In this document: piece by piece, positions 7,375 to 13,850 of the stretch
Layout: every line of letters begins with the position of its first letter
How positions within the stretch are numbered: position 1 is the stretch's first letter
Assembly: GCA_034437315.1 (NCBI GenBank)
Contig: DAOTUC010000329.1
Coordinates: forward strand, 1 to 15,358
Direction: 5' to 3'
DNA: 15,358 nucleotides
Origin: DSAR01 sp034437315
GTDB lineage: Bacteria; Chloroflexota; Anaerolineae; B4-G1
Translations under genes and position numbers: made by a program
Notes under the pieces: generated by a model
What the model was told of the DNA's origin: nothing
Database searches by the model: none
What the model saw: only the letters and a program-made list of their open reading frames with translations

Positions 7375-8097
7375 TCACAGCCCCAAAATCTTAAGAATCT
7401 CGTATACGAAATCAGATACTTTCGCCTTCTCCCCCCCCGACAGGTGATCCAGGTGCTCGTGAAATTGTCGGGCGTAGGAAAGCAGCAAGGTCGTCGCACT
7501 GCGATTGGCTTTCTCGACCAGGGACAACGCCAGACTAAACCCAGCCAGCGAATAGAGCACGGCCCACCCCGGCGGCCCCAACAGGCGCAGGCTGGCGAAG
7601 ATACGCCGGACAGCGGCCCGTTCCCGCAATTCGTAGAAGGTCAGGATGGTCGCGGTGACCATATCGGCGACGAACAACAACGGCGATTGACGCTCTGGGA
7701 TGCGCAGGAGCAACGTCTCCAACAACGCTTGATAATCCTCGCCATCGCCGTTCTCCAGAGCGTTCAGAATCGCGCCCTTCGTTTGTTCCCAAGCTTCCTC
7801 TCGCGCCGGCGTTCCCGCTTGCGCATAGGCGACGTCGCCTGTCAGGTCAGCCAGGAGCTCCTGCGCTTTTGCAGTGGGCGAGAACACAACCAGCGAGCGC
7901 CCCCGGCGCCCCTTGGGGCGCGCCGTCTCAGACTCGACGAAGCCCTTGTCCTCCAACAGGCGCATCATCTCGTAGGCGGTGACCGGCCGGACGTCGAGCG
8001 CGCGGGCGACGTTGCTGTAGTGGACGGGCCCCTGGGCCTTGTGATATAGGTCGAGCAATCGACTCAGAAAGTCTTGCTGTCTCGCAGATAATTCCAT
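7375..8097 (-). CDS. Winged-helix transcriptional regulator, first gene of the phasin operon
   Basis: This 240-residue protein has an N-terminal winged helix (about residues 5-80). The helix-turn-helix is NVARALDVRPVTAYEMMRLL (29-48), followed by EDKGFV and a basic wing, KGRRGRSLVVFSPTAKA (62-78), in the style of MarR/DtxR/LexA-type DNA-binding domains. The remaining 160 residues are mostly helical with a hydrophobic patch (about 180-195) and match no effector domain I recognise. A strong promoter (8156-8184) precedes the gene, and tandem 9-bp repeats lie at the predicted start point, which suggests autorepression. Being first in a two-gene unit with the phasin, it probably controls that gene and perhaps divergent murA. 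The ribosome site before ATG 8097 is weak. The DNA-binding role is well supported; the ligand and family name are not. Confidence 0.78.
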   Translation of the reverse strand: MELSARQQDFLSRLLDLYHKAQGPVHYSNVARALDVRPVTAYEMMRLLEDKGFVESETARPKGRRGRSLVVFSPTAKAQELLADLTGDVAYAQAGTPAREEAWEQTKGAILNALENGDGEDYQALLETLLLRIPERQSPLLFVADMVTATILTFYELRERAAVRRIFASLRLLGPPGWAVLYSLAGFSLALSLVEKANRSATTLLLSYARQFHEHLDHLSGGEKAKVSDFVYEILKILGL

Positions 8098-8131
8098 CTC
8101 TATTGCAGGGGACGTGGTGATCGAAAAAGGC

Positions 8132-8149
8132 TAAAGTTCCGAAAGTTCC
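8132..8149. promoter_or_regulatory. Tandem 9-bp operator-like repeats at the regulator start point
   Basis: On the plus strand TAAAGTTCC (8132-8140) is followed directly by GAAAGTTCC (8141-8149), matching at eight of nine positions. They begin six bases downstream of the -10 box of the minus-strand promoter and so cover about +1 to +18. A protein bound here would block initiation. The position suggests autoregulation by the adjacent winged-helix protein; that assignment is inference. Confidence 0.5.
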
Positions 8150-8155
8150 TAAATA

Positions 8156-8184
8156 ATTATATACCGACCAGGCCATTTCGTCAA
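8156..8184 (-). promoter_or_regulatory. Near-consensus promoter of the regulator-phasin operon
   Basis: On the minus strand TTGACG (8179-8184) is followed by a 17-base spacer and TATAAT (8156-8161): eleven of twelve consensus bases at optimal spacing. The predicted start is near 8149, giving a leader of about 50 bases before ATG 8097. Confidence 0.75.
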
Positions 8185-8185
8185 G

Positions 8186-8202
8186 TTTTCCGCGCCGGAA
8201 AA
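8186..8202. promoter_or_regulatory. Perfect 17-bp dyad between two divergent promoters
   Basis: TTTTCCGCGCCGGAAAA has seven-base arms (8186-8192 and 8196-8202) around a three-base centre. It starts one base beyond the -35 box of the regulator promoter and ends 17 bases before the -35 box of the murA promoter. The symmetry and placement suggest an operator or activator site serving one or both promoters. The binding protein is unknown; the neighbouring winged-helix regulator is the first candidate. Confidence 0.5.
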
Positions 8203-8219
8203 ATCTGGAAGCCTCCCTC

Positions 8220-8248
8220 TTGACGTCCCACGCGCTTCCGTATAGAAT
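8220..8248 (+). promoter_or_regulatory. Promoter of the murA transcript
   Basis: TTGACG (8220-8225) and TAGAAT (8243-8248) are separated by 17 bases, a strong match to the housekeeping consensus. The predicted start near 8255 gives a leader of about 165 bases before the chosen murA start at 8422. It diverges from the regulator promoter, with 35 bases between the two -35 boxes. Confidence 0.7.
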
Positions 8249-8336
8249 ACGTTCCGCTGTCCAGATCAGTGATTACTTTGACCACCGATTACATCTACCA
8301 ACTCGATCCGAATGGGGCGCAGATTGAACGGATGCT

Positions 8337-8362
8337 CCAGCGCGCGGGGAAGCGCGCGCTGG
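8337..8362 (+). other. GC-rich perfect hairpin in the murA leader
   Basis: The ten-base arms CCAGCGCGCG (8337-8346) and CGCGCGCTGG (8353-8362) flank the loop GGGAAG. In RNA this would be a very stable stem, about 60 bases before the murA start. No T-run follows, so it is not a standard factor-independent terminator. The same stretch is also open in the murA frame, so it could be codons rather than leader. Confidence 0.5.
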
Positions 8363-8421
8363 GAACAACGCCTCGATGCGGTCGCCAAGACCCGGTTAGT
8401 CGAAAGGCGAGAAAATACGTG

Positions 8422-9705
8422 ATGGAAAAATTTATCATTCAGGGCGGGCAGTCAATCTCAGGAACTGTGACCCCCAGCGGGAATAAGAACGCGGCGTTGC
8501 CCCTGTTGGCCGCCTGTCTGTTGACCGACGAGCCGGTCACGCTACACAATATGCCACACATCGGCGATGTGATGACGATGGGGGAATTGCTCACCGATGT
8601 GGGGGCCTCCGTCGAGCGACTGGATGCGCACACGTGGCGCGTACACGCCCACGAGGTGCGCCCCTCGGCGCTGAACCCGCAACGCTTTGGGCTCATCCGC
8701 GGCTCAATCACGCTCGCCGGCCCGATGTTGGCCCGCCTGGGACGCGTGCAACTCCCCCAACCGGGCGGCGACGTCATCGGGCGCCGCCGGGTCGACACGC
8801 ACTTTATGGCCCTGGGCGCGCTGGGGGCCGAGGTCGACGCCGACGGCGCATTCCACTTGCAGAGCCAGAGCCTGCGCGGCGCGGACATCCTGCTCGACGA
8901 GGCCAGCGTCACCGCGACCGAGAACGCCATTATGGCGGCGACCCTGGCCAAAGGGACGACGATCCTGCGCAACGCCGCCTGCGAACCGCACGTGCAAGAT
9001 TTGTGCCGCATGCTATGCCGCTTCGGCGCCCAAATCGAGGGGATTGGGTCCAACACCCTCGCCATCCAGGGGGTCGACCGGCTGAACGGTGGAGACTACA
9101 CCATCGGCCCCGACTATATGGAAGTGGGCAGTTACATCGCGCTGGCGGCCGTGACCGGCGGGACGTTGCGCATCAAGAACGCCGCCCCGGAGCACCTGCG
9201 GATGGTGAAATTGGTTTTCGAGCGCCTGGGCGTTCATTTTGAGGTCCAGGGGGAAGACGTTTTCGTACCGGCCGAGCAGTCGATGCGTATCGCCCCCGAC
9301 ATAGGCGGCGCTGTGCCGACGATTTACGACGCCGTCTGGCCCGGATTCCCCGCCGACCTCATGAGCATCACGATTGTCCTGGCCTCCCAATCCCAGGGGA
9401 CCGTCCTGATTCACGAGAAGATGTTTGAAAGCCGCCTCTACTTCGTGGACAAGCTGATCTGGATGGGCGCGCGCATCGTCCTATGCGACCCCCACCGGTG
9501 CGTGGTGATGGGCCCCTCCCCATTGCACGGCGACGCCGTCGAAAGCCCCGACATCCGCGCCGGCATGGCGCTCCTCATCGCCGCCCTGTGCGCCGAGGGA
9601 GAGAGCGTCATCCGCAACGTGGGGCAGATCGACCGGGGATACGAGCGCGTGGAGGAGAAGTTGCGCCAACTGGGCGCTCAGATCGAGCGTGTGAGCGCGC
9701 CGTGA
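8422..9705 (+). CDS. murA: UDP-N-acetylglucosamine 1-carboxyvinyltransferase, Asp-type active site
   Basis: This 427-residue protein has the usual MurA length. MurA transfers enolpyruvate from PEP to UDP-GlcNAc in the cytoplasm, the first committed step of peptidoglycan synthesis. The family signature SGNKNAALPLLAA is at residues 19-31 (Lys22, Asn23), followed by RGSITLAGPMLARLG (93-107), PGFPADL near residue 310, and the late DIRAGMALL segment with the conserved Arg. The active-site loop reads PGGDVIGRRRVDTH (114-127), so Asp117 replaces the Cys that equals E. coli Cys115. Asp at this site is known in naturally fosfomycin-resistant MurAs such as that of Mycobacterium tuberculosis. I chose ATG 8422 because homology begins there and AAAGGCGAG lies about ten bases upstream; the frame remains open back to a GTG at 8269, which would add 51 residues. 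A specialised paralogue rather than the housekeeping enzyme cannot be excluded. Confidence 0.92.
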   Translation: MEKFIIQGGQSISGTVTPSGNKNAALPLLAACLLTDEPVTLHNMPHIGDVMTMGELLTDVGASVERLDAHTWRVHAHEVRPSALNPQRFGLIRGSITLAGPMLARLGRVQLPQPGGDVIGRRRVDTHFMALGALGAEVDADGAFHLQSQSLRGADILLDEASVTATENAIMAATLAKGTTILRNAACEPHVQDLCRMLCRFGAQIEGIGSNTLAIQGVDRLNGGDYTIGPDYMEVGSYIALAAVTGGTLRIKNAAPEHLRMVKLVFERLGVHFEVQGEDVFVPAEQSMRIAPDIGGAVPTIYDAVWPGFPADLMSITIVLASQSQGTVLIHEKMFESRLYFVDKLIWMGARIVLCDPHRCVVMGPSPLHGDAVESPDIRAGMALLIAALCAEGESVIRNVGQIDRGYERVEEKLRQLGAQIERVSAP

Positions 9706-9781
9706 ATTCCGGGGCAGATTTGTCAGACGATTACAGTGTGATACGTGGTATCCGTTGTCTTATGAGTAGAAAGGTTCTCAC

Positions 9782-10600
9782 ATGTCATTTTTACAACAGC
9801 TTTTCGGCCCACCGAGCGTTGAACAGTTGCAGGCCGAAGGCGACGTCGATGGTTTGAGCCAGACTTTGGGTCGACACGTGGCGGCTTGCCAGGCGAGCAT
9901 CGAAGCGCTGGGCGAAGTGGGAGATGAGCGGGCCGCGGAAACGCTCATCGACTTCTTCAGGAGTCAAACGACGCGCGAGGCGGCGCTCACAGCGCTGGGC
10001 CGAATCGGCGGGCAGGCGGCCCAGGAGGAATTGCTCCGCGCGCTTCGTTACAAGGAGCTGCCCCAGACCGCCGCCGAATCGTTGGCGCTGATCGGGAAAC
10101 CGGCCGTCGCGCCCCTGATCGACCTCCTTTCATTGGACGACCTGGAAGTCCGCTGGGCGGCCGCCGGCGCCCTGGGCCAGATCGGCGCGCCCGCCGTCGA
10201 GCCGCTCATCGCCGCCCTTGACGATTGCACGGAGGACGTGCAGCAAAGCATCGTCTGGTCGCTGGGGCAAGCGGGGGCCGAACAGGCCGTCGCGCCCATC
10301 ATCGACCTGCTCCGTTATAAGGAGGAGGATCAAGAGGATCAACAGGAGGAGGAAGAGAAAGAGGACAAACACGAGCACGAGAGCGACGAGGTGCGGCGCA
10401 TCGCCATCAAGGCATTGGCCGAACTGGGCGACGAGCGGGCGATAGATCCGTTGATACGCCTACTCGCGCAGGGCGAGAAAGTCGACGATGACCTGGAGGA
10501 GTCGATTATGGAAGCCCTGGAAACCCTCACGGGACAGCGCTTCGAGACGCCCCAGGCCTGGCGAGAATGGTGGAATACGCAAACAGACGGGCCACGTTAA
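9782..10600 (+). CDS. HEAT-repeat protein with an acidic insert
   Basis: This 272-residue protein consists of helical HEAT/PBS-lyase-type repeats of about 30 residues, recognisable from AAETLIDFF, AVAPLIDLL, AVEPLIAAL, AVAPIIDLL and AIDPLIRLL with intervening ALG(Q/R)IG turns. Such solenoids are usually protein-binding scaffolds. Between the last two repeats (residues about 180-203) there is a highly acidic insert rich in Glu, Asp and Gln, which should be a flexible surface loop. The end, TPQAWREWWN, resembles the Trp-rich tail seen in many bacterial HEAT proteins. GAAAGG at 9769-9774, seven bases before ATG, supports the start. The gene lies 76 bases after murA and one base before the ArfB-like gene, so it is likely in the same transcript. 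The partner protein cannot be told from sequence. Confidence 0.88.
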   Translation: MSFLQQLFGPPSVEQLQAEGDVDGLSQTLGRHVAACQASIEALGEVGDERAAETLIDFFRSQTTREAALTALGRIGGQAAQEELLRALRYKELPQTAAESLALIGKPAVAPLIDLLSLDDLEVRWAAAGALGQIGAPAVEPLIAALDDCTEDVQQSIVWSLGQAGAEQAVAPIIDLLRYKEEDQEDQQEEEEKEDKHEHESDEVRRIAIKALAELGDERAIDPLIRLLAQGEKVDDDLEESIMEALETLTGQRFETPQAWREWWNTQTDGPR

Positions 10601-10601
10601 C

Positions 10602-11015
10602 GTGACGCAACGTATCGTGATCCCCGAGGAAGAGATCGAATTCGATTTTACCCATCCCTCAGGGCCAGGCGGGCAACACGCCAACAAATCCGCCACCGCC
10701 GTACAACTCCGTTTCGACGCGGCCCATTCGACGGCCCTGCCCGACGATGTGCGCCGCCGCCTGATTAACCTGGCGGGCAACCGGATGACCAAGGACGGCG
10801 TCCTGATCATCGAGGCCAACCAGCACCGCTCCCAGCGCCAGAACCGCCGCGAAGCGCTCAAGCGATTGACCGATCTGATCCGCCGCGCCGCCCGCAAACC
10901 CAAGAAACGCCGTAAGACCAAACCCACGCGATCCTCCCACGAACGGCGCTTGCAAGAAAAGAAACATCGCAGCCGCATAAAAAAGTGGAGAAAACCCCCA
11001 CCAGCCTATCGTTGA
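10602..11015 (+). CDS. arfB: ArfB-like GGQ peptidyl-tRNA hydrolase (ribosome rescue)
   Basis: This 137-residue protein belongs to the ArfB/YaeJ/ICT1 class, which enters the empty mRNA channel of stalled ribosomes and hydrolyses the peptidyl-tRNA ester. The catalytic GGQ is at residues 23-25 within SGPGGQHANKSATAV, the hallmark of class-I release-factor-like domains. The C-terminus is strongly basic (KPKKRRKTK and later EKKHRSRIKKWRK), as required for binding the mRNA entry channel. The length matches ArfB and is far below a full release factor. I chose GTG 10602, one base after the HEAT stop and just before the conserved N-terminus; the frame is open further upstream inside the HEAT gene, but that extension looks non-homologous. 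The ribosome site is weak, consistent with reinitiation after the HEAT gene. The family is confident; the exact start is less so. Confidence 0.9.
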   Translation: MTQRIVIPEEEIEFDFTHPSGPGGQHANKSATAVQLRFDAAHSTALPDDVRRRLINLAGNRMTKDGVLIIEANQHRSQRQNRREALKRLTDLIRRAARKPKKRRKTKPTRSSHERRLQEKKHRSRIKKWRKPPPAYR

Positions 11016-11028
11016 GCGTCAAGCGTTC

Positions 11029-11057
11029 TTGGGTGAACAGGCCGGTCGTGGTATACT
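11029..11057 (+). promoter_or_regulatory. Promoter upstream of the DUF362 gene
   Basis: TTGGGT (11029-11034) and TATACT (11052-11057) are spaced by 17 bases, and TG one base before the latter makes an extended -10. The predicted start near 11064 leaves a leader of about 108 bases before ATG 11172. Confidence 0.55.
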
Positions 11058-11132
11058 TACGAGGCGAATGAGCACAGATTAAGCCGCTTGCAAGCCTGGA
11101 AGCTGAATGCGTTCACCCTGGCGATGCACAAC

Positions 11133-11156
11133 CAGCGAACTAGCGAACCAACGAAC
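11133..11156 (+). repeat. Three tandem octamers just before the DUF362 ribosome site
   Basis: CAGCGAAC, TAGCGAAC and CAACGAAC occupy 11133-11140, 11141-11148 and 11149-11156, sharing A(G/A)CGAAC. They abut the GAGGGG ribosome-binding sequence at 11157-11162. The array could be slippage-prone or a binding site in the leader; its function is unknown. Confidence 0.55.
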
Positions 11157-11171
11157 GAGGGGCGCGAAATT

Positions 11172-12290
11172 ATGACAATAGTCTCTGTCGAAACCTGTCC
11201 CGCCTACGACCTGGACATCGTGCGCCAAAAATTGCGCGGCCTGCTCGCCCCGTTGGGCGGCATGCGCCGTTTCGTCCAACCGGGGATGCGCGTACTCGTT
11301 AAGCCCAACCTGGTCTCCGCCGCCGATTGGGAGCAAGCGATTACCACCCATCCCGCGCTCGTGCGCGCCATCGTCGAGTCGGCGCAAGCAGCCGGCGGCG
11401 AGGTGCTCATCGGCGATTCGCCCGGCGGCCCAATCCAGGACCCGCCCCCGGTCTGGCGTCGGGGCGGAATGCGCGATGTCGCGGAACAGACCGGCGCCCG
11501 CCTGGCGCTCTTCGAGAGCGTGACCTGGGAGCGCTTGAACGGAGATGATTACTTCGTCGCCGCCCCCTTCTCCGAGGTCGATCTGGTGATCAACGTCCCA
11601 AAATTGAAGACCCATATGCTGACGCTCTACACCGGGGCGATCAAGAATCTCTTCGGCGCTGTGCCCGGCACGCGCAAACGGGAGCTTCACCTGCGCGCCC
11701 CCGGCCTCCAGGACTTCAGCCGGGTGATGGTAGACCTTCTAGACCTCACACGTCCGGGCTTGACGATTATGGACGGCGTCTGGGGCCAGGAAGGGGACGG
11801 TCCAGGCGCGCGGGGCGACCCCCATCATTACGGTTGCCTGTCCGCCTCCCCCGATCCGGTCGCGCTGGACGCGGTAATGGTGCGGGCGATGGGCTATCGC
11901 TTCCGAGACATCCTGCACGTGATCCAGGCCGGCGAGCGGGGATTGGGCGTCTCCGACCCCGACGCGGTGCAGATCGTGGGGGACCGCCAAGCGTTGGATT
12001 TCGGGCCGTTAGATTTGCCCCGCGCTTACTTCTTCTTACACGCGCCATCTTGGATCAGCGCGCCCCTGCGACGAGCCATTCGCATCCACCCGGCCCTGGA
12101 CGAGCGCCAGTGCATCGGGTGCGGGCGCTGCGTCGAGGTCTGCCCGCCGGAGGCCATCACCGCCGGCCGCCCCCCACATTTCGACCTGGAACGGTGCATC
12201 GCCTGCTTCTGCTGCGCCGAGGTCTGCCCACAAGGCGCGATCTCGTCCCATCGCAATTGGGTCGCCCGGCTGGCGGGCGTGGGCATCTAA
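11172..12290 (+). CDS. DUF362 protein with two C-terminal [4Fe-4S] ferredoxin motifs
   Basis: This 372-residue protein has an N-terminal DUF362 domain and a C-terminal ferredoxin module. DUF362 hallmarks are VLVKPNLV, GDSPGGP and VPKLKTHMLTLYTGAIKNLF. The two cluster motifs are CIGCGRCVEVCP (Cys314, 317, 320, 324) and CIACFCCAEVCP (Cys342, 345, 348, 352, plus an extra Cys347), consistent with two [4Fe-4S] clusters. DUF362 has no settled biochemical function; the module implies electron transfer or redox sensing in the cytosol, as no signal peptide is seen. ATG 11172 is supported by GAGGGG nine bases upstream; the longer open frame from 11088 crosses the repeat-containing leader and is unlikely. 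It has its own promoter and is followed after 116 bases by the membrane protein-MEMO-nitroreductase genes, which may share its transcript. Confidence 0.9.
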   Translation: MTIVSVETCPAYDLDIVRQKLRGLLAPLGGMRRFVQPGMRVLVKPNLVSAADWEQAITTHPALVRAIVESAQAAGGEVLIGDSPGGPIQDPPPVWRRGGMRDVAEQTGARLALFESVTWERLNGDDYFVAAPFSEVDLVINVPKLKTHMLTLYTGAIKNLFGAVPGTRKRELHLRAPGLQDFSRVMVDLLDLTRPGLTIMDGVWGQEGDGPGARGDPHHYGCLSASPDPVALDAVMVRAMGYRFRDILHVIQAGERGLGVSDPDAVQIVGDRQALDFGPLDLPRAYFFLHAPSWISAPLRRAIRIHPALDERQCIGCGRCVEVCPPEAITAGRPPHFDLERCIACFCCAEVCPQGAISSHRNWVARLAGVGI

Positions 12291-12406
12291 AGCGTGGGCC
12301 CCTAGGGTGTCTTAAATAATTGCTCTAACCACCGTCCCGGGGCGCCAATCGGCCCGAGGACAGGCCTCTGAACGAATTTTTTACTATCGAAAGGAGGGGA
12401 GATAAT

Positions 12407-12598
12407 ATGGAGACGTTAGATACGAGCAACGGGCCATTGTTGATCCTGCTCATCATCGGCGCGATTCTGTTGCTCGCGCTGTTTATCCTCAAGGCGGTCT
12501 TCAAACTGACGATCACCTTCATCAAGTTTGGCTGCCTGGCGATTTCGATCATACTTCTGCTCATTTTCTTTATTATGCTGATGGGGCCGGCTGTATGA
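12407..12598 (+). CDS. Small two-helix membrane protein of unknown function
   Basis: This 63-residue protein is almost entirely hydrophobic, with two probable membrane helices (about residues 10-30 and 36-58) joined by a short segment containing Lys29, Lys33 and Lys40. The start is very well supported by AAAGGAGGGG ending about eight bases before ATG 12407. Its stop is 15 bases before the start of the MEMO-family gene, so the two are almost certainly co-transcribed. I recognise no family. It might anchor or regulate a downstream enzyme at the membrane, or be an independent small stress protein. The strong ribosome site implies substantial translation. Confidence 0.75.
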   Translation: METLDTSNGPLLILLIIGAILLLALFILKAVFKLTITFIKFGCLAISIILLLIFFIMLMGPAV

Positions 12599-12613
12599 GG
12601 ACGGAGGAATATC

Positions 12614-13849
12614 TTGACCAAGAACCAGTTCCCCAAATTGCGCGCCGTTGATTTCCATCCCATCGTGCAGCAAGGGCGACCCTACCTGCTGCTGCAGGAC
12701 CCTCTCCAATTGAGCGACGTCACCATCTCCATCCCGCGCCAATTAGTCCCCATTTTTAGCCTGTGCGACGGCACACGCGACAGTAAAGCCCTCAGCGCCG
12801 CCATGGGAGTGCGCTTCGGGATTCGGGTCACACCCGATGTTCTGGATCACCTGTTCAACGCCCTGGACGAGGCGTTTTTACTGGAAAACAGCCGCTTTGT
12901 CCAGGCGCGCGCATTGGCGTTGCACCAATATCGCCAGGCGCCCTTCCGCCCGGCGGCGTTGGCCGGCCATTCATATCCGGCTGAGATCAGCGATTTGCGA
13001 CGCCTCTTTCAACGCTACCTGGACGAAATCGAGGACGCGCCCCCGGTCGACCGCGTGCGGGGATTGGTCAGCCCACACATCGACTACGCGCGCGGCGGCC
13101 CGGTATATGCCCGGACGTGGAGCGCGGCCCGCGAAGCAGTGCGTGAGGCCGATCTGGTGGTGATGTTCGGCACCGATCATTTCGGCGGCGACCACCTCCT
13201 GTCCCTGACCTACCAGGATTACGAGACGCCCTTCGGCATCCTGCCGACCTCTCGACCGGTCGTCGACGCGCTGGTTGACGCGCTGGGGAATGAGGTTTTA
13301 GACGGGGAGCTCTACCACCGGCGCGAGCACTCGATCGAACTGGGCGCGGTCTGGCTGCACTATATGCGGGATGGGAAGCCGTGCGAATTCGCGCCCATCC
13401 TGTGCGGCTCCTTCTATCCCTTCGTGCAGGGGGAAGGCGATCCTCGGCAGGACCCAATGATTGGCGCGCTGGCGCGGGTCTTCCGGCGAATCAGCAAGAA
13501 GCGCCGGGTTCTCGTCGTCGCGGCAGCCGATCTGGCCCACGTGGGACCGGCCTTCGGCGGTCGCCCAATAGACGTGATGGGGAAAGCGCGATTGAAGGCG
13601 GCCGACGACGCGATCATTGCGCGTATGTGCGCCGGGGATGCGGATGGCTTTTTCAAGGCGATCAAGCGAGTCGAGGATCGACATAACGTGTGCGGGCTGC
13701 CGCCGATTTACGCGGCGTTGCGCCTGCTCGAACCGGCCGCGGGGAAATCGGTAGCTTACGATTGTTGCCCGGCCGATCAACAGGGGACATCGTTTGTCTC
13801 CATTGGCGGCGTGCTTTTCAAAGATACGGATACATTGGAAGGAGATTAA
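12614..13849 (+). CDS. amrB: AmmeMemoRadiSam system protein B (MEMO family) with extra N-terminal domain
   Basis: This 411-residue protein has a C-terminal MEMO domain (about residues 113-405) preceded by a domain of about 100 residues. The MEMO domain shows AGHSYPA, SPHIDYARGGPVYA (His155), GTDHFGG (His189), REHSIELGAVWLHY, DLAHVG (His309) and HNVCGLPP (Cys360); by family these His and Cys residues line a metal-binding pocket like that of human MEMO1. The N-terminal part (ISIPRQLVPIFSLCDGTRD and following) resembles the PqqD-like helical domain seen in some bacterial members. The system name comes from frequent linkage to AMMECR1 and a radical-SAM protein; neither appears in this window. The start is TTG 12614, with GGAGG six bases upstream; a TTG start suggests tempered expression. 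The reaction is not established for bacterial members. Confidence 0.88.
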   Translation: MTKNQFPKLRAVDFHPIVQQGRPYLLLQDPLQLSDVTISIPRQLVPIFSLCDGTRDSKALSAAMGVRFGIRVTPDVLDHLFNALDEAFLLENSRFVQARALALHQYRQAPFRPAALAGHSYPAEISDLRRLFQRYLDEIEDAPPVDRVRGLVSPHIDYARGGPVYARTWSAAREAVREADLVVMFGTDHFGGDHLLSLTYQDYETPFGILPTSRPVVDALVDALGNEVLDGELYHRREHSIELGAVWLHYMRDGKPCEFAPILCGSFYPFVQGEGDPRQDPMIGALARVFRRISKKRRVLVVAAADLAHVGPAFGGRPIDVMGKARLKAADDAIIARMCAGDADGFFKAIKRVEDRHNVCGLPPIYAALRLLEPAAGKSVAYDCCPADQQGTSFVSIGGVLFKDTDTLEGD

Positions 13850-13850
13850 A

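Noticed and set aside
7372..8049. A 225-codon plus-strand open frame
   Set aside because: It is antisense to the winged-helix regulator, which has a recognisable domain, a strong promoter and an operon partner; the plus frame has none of these.
9720..9748. Internal promoter before the HEAT gene (TTGTCA with a downstream TACGTG)
   Set aside because: The -10 candidate is poor, so the signal does not stand above chance; co-transcription with murA is simpler.
11088..11171. Longer N-terminus for the DUF362 protein
   Set aside because: The extension translates the octamer-repeat leader, lacks a ribosome site and is replaced by ATG 11172, which has GAGGGG at good spacing.
11079..11690. A 203-codon minus-strand open frame overlapping the DUF362 gene and its leader
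   Set aside because: It is antisense to clear DUF362 motifs and has no recognisable domain.
12382..12387. TACTAT as a -10 box for the small membrane protein gene
   Set aside because: Its predicted start point would fall inside the ribosome-binding sequence, and no -35 box is seen at proper spacing.
13794..13850. Earlier start for the nitroreductase inside the MEMO gene
   Set aside because: The family N-terminus begins at ATG 13851, which has GGAAGGAG just upstream; the extension is MEMO coding sequence in another frame.
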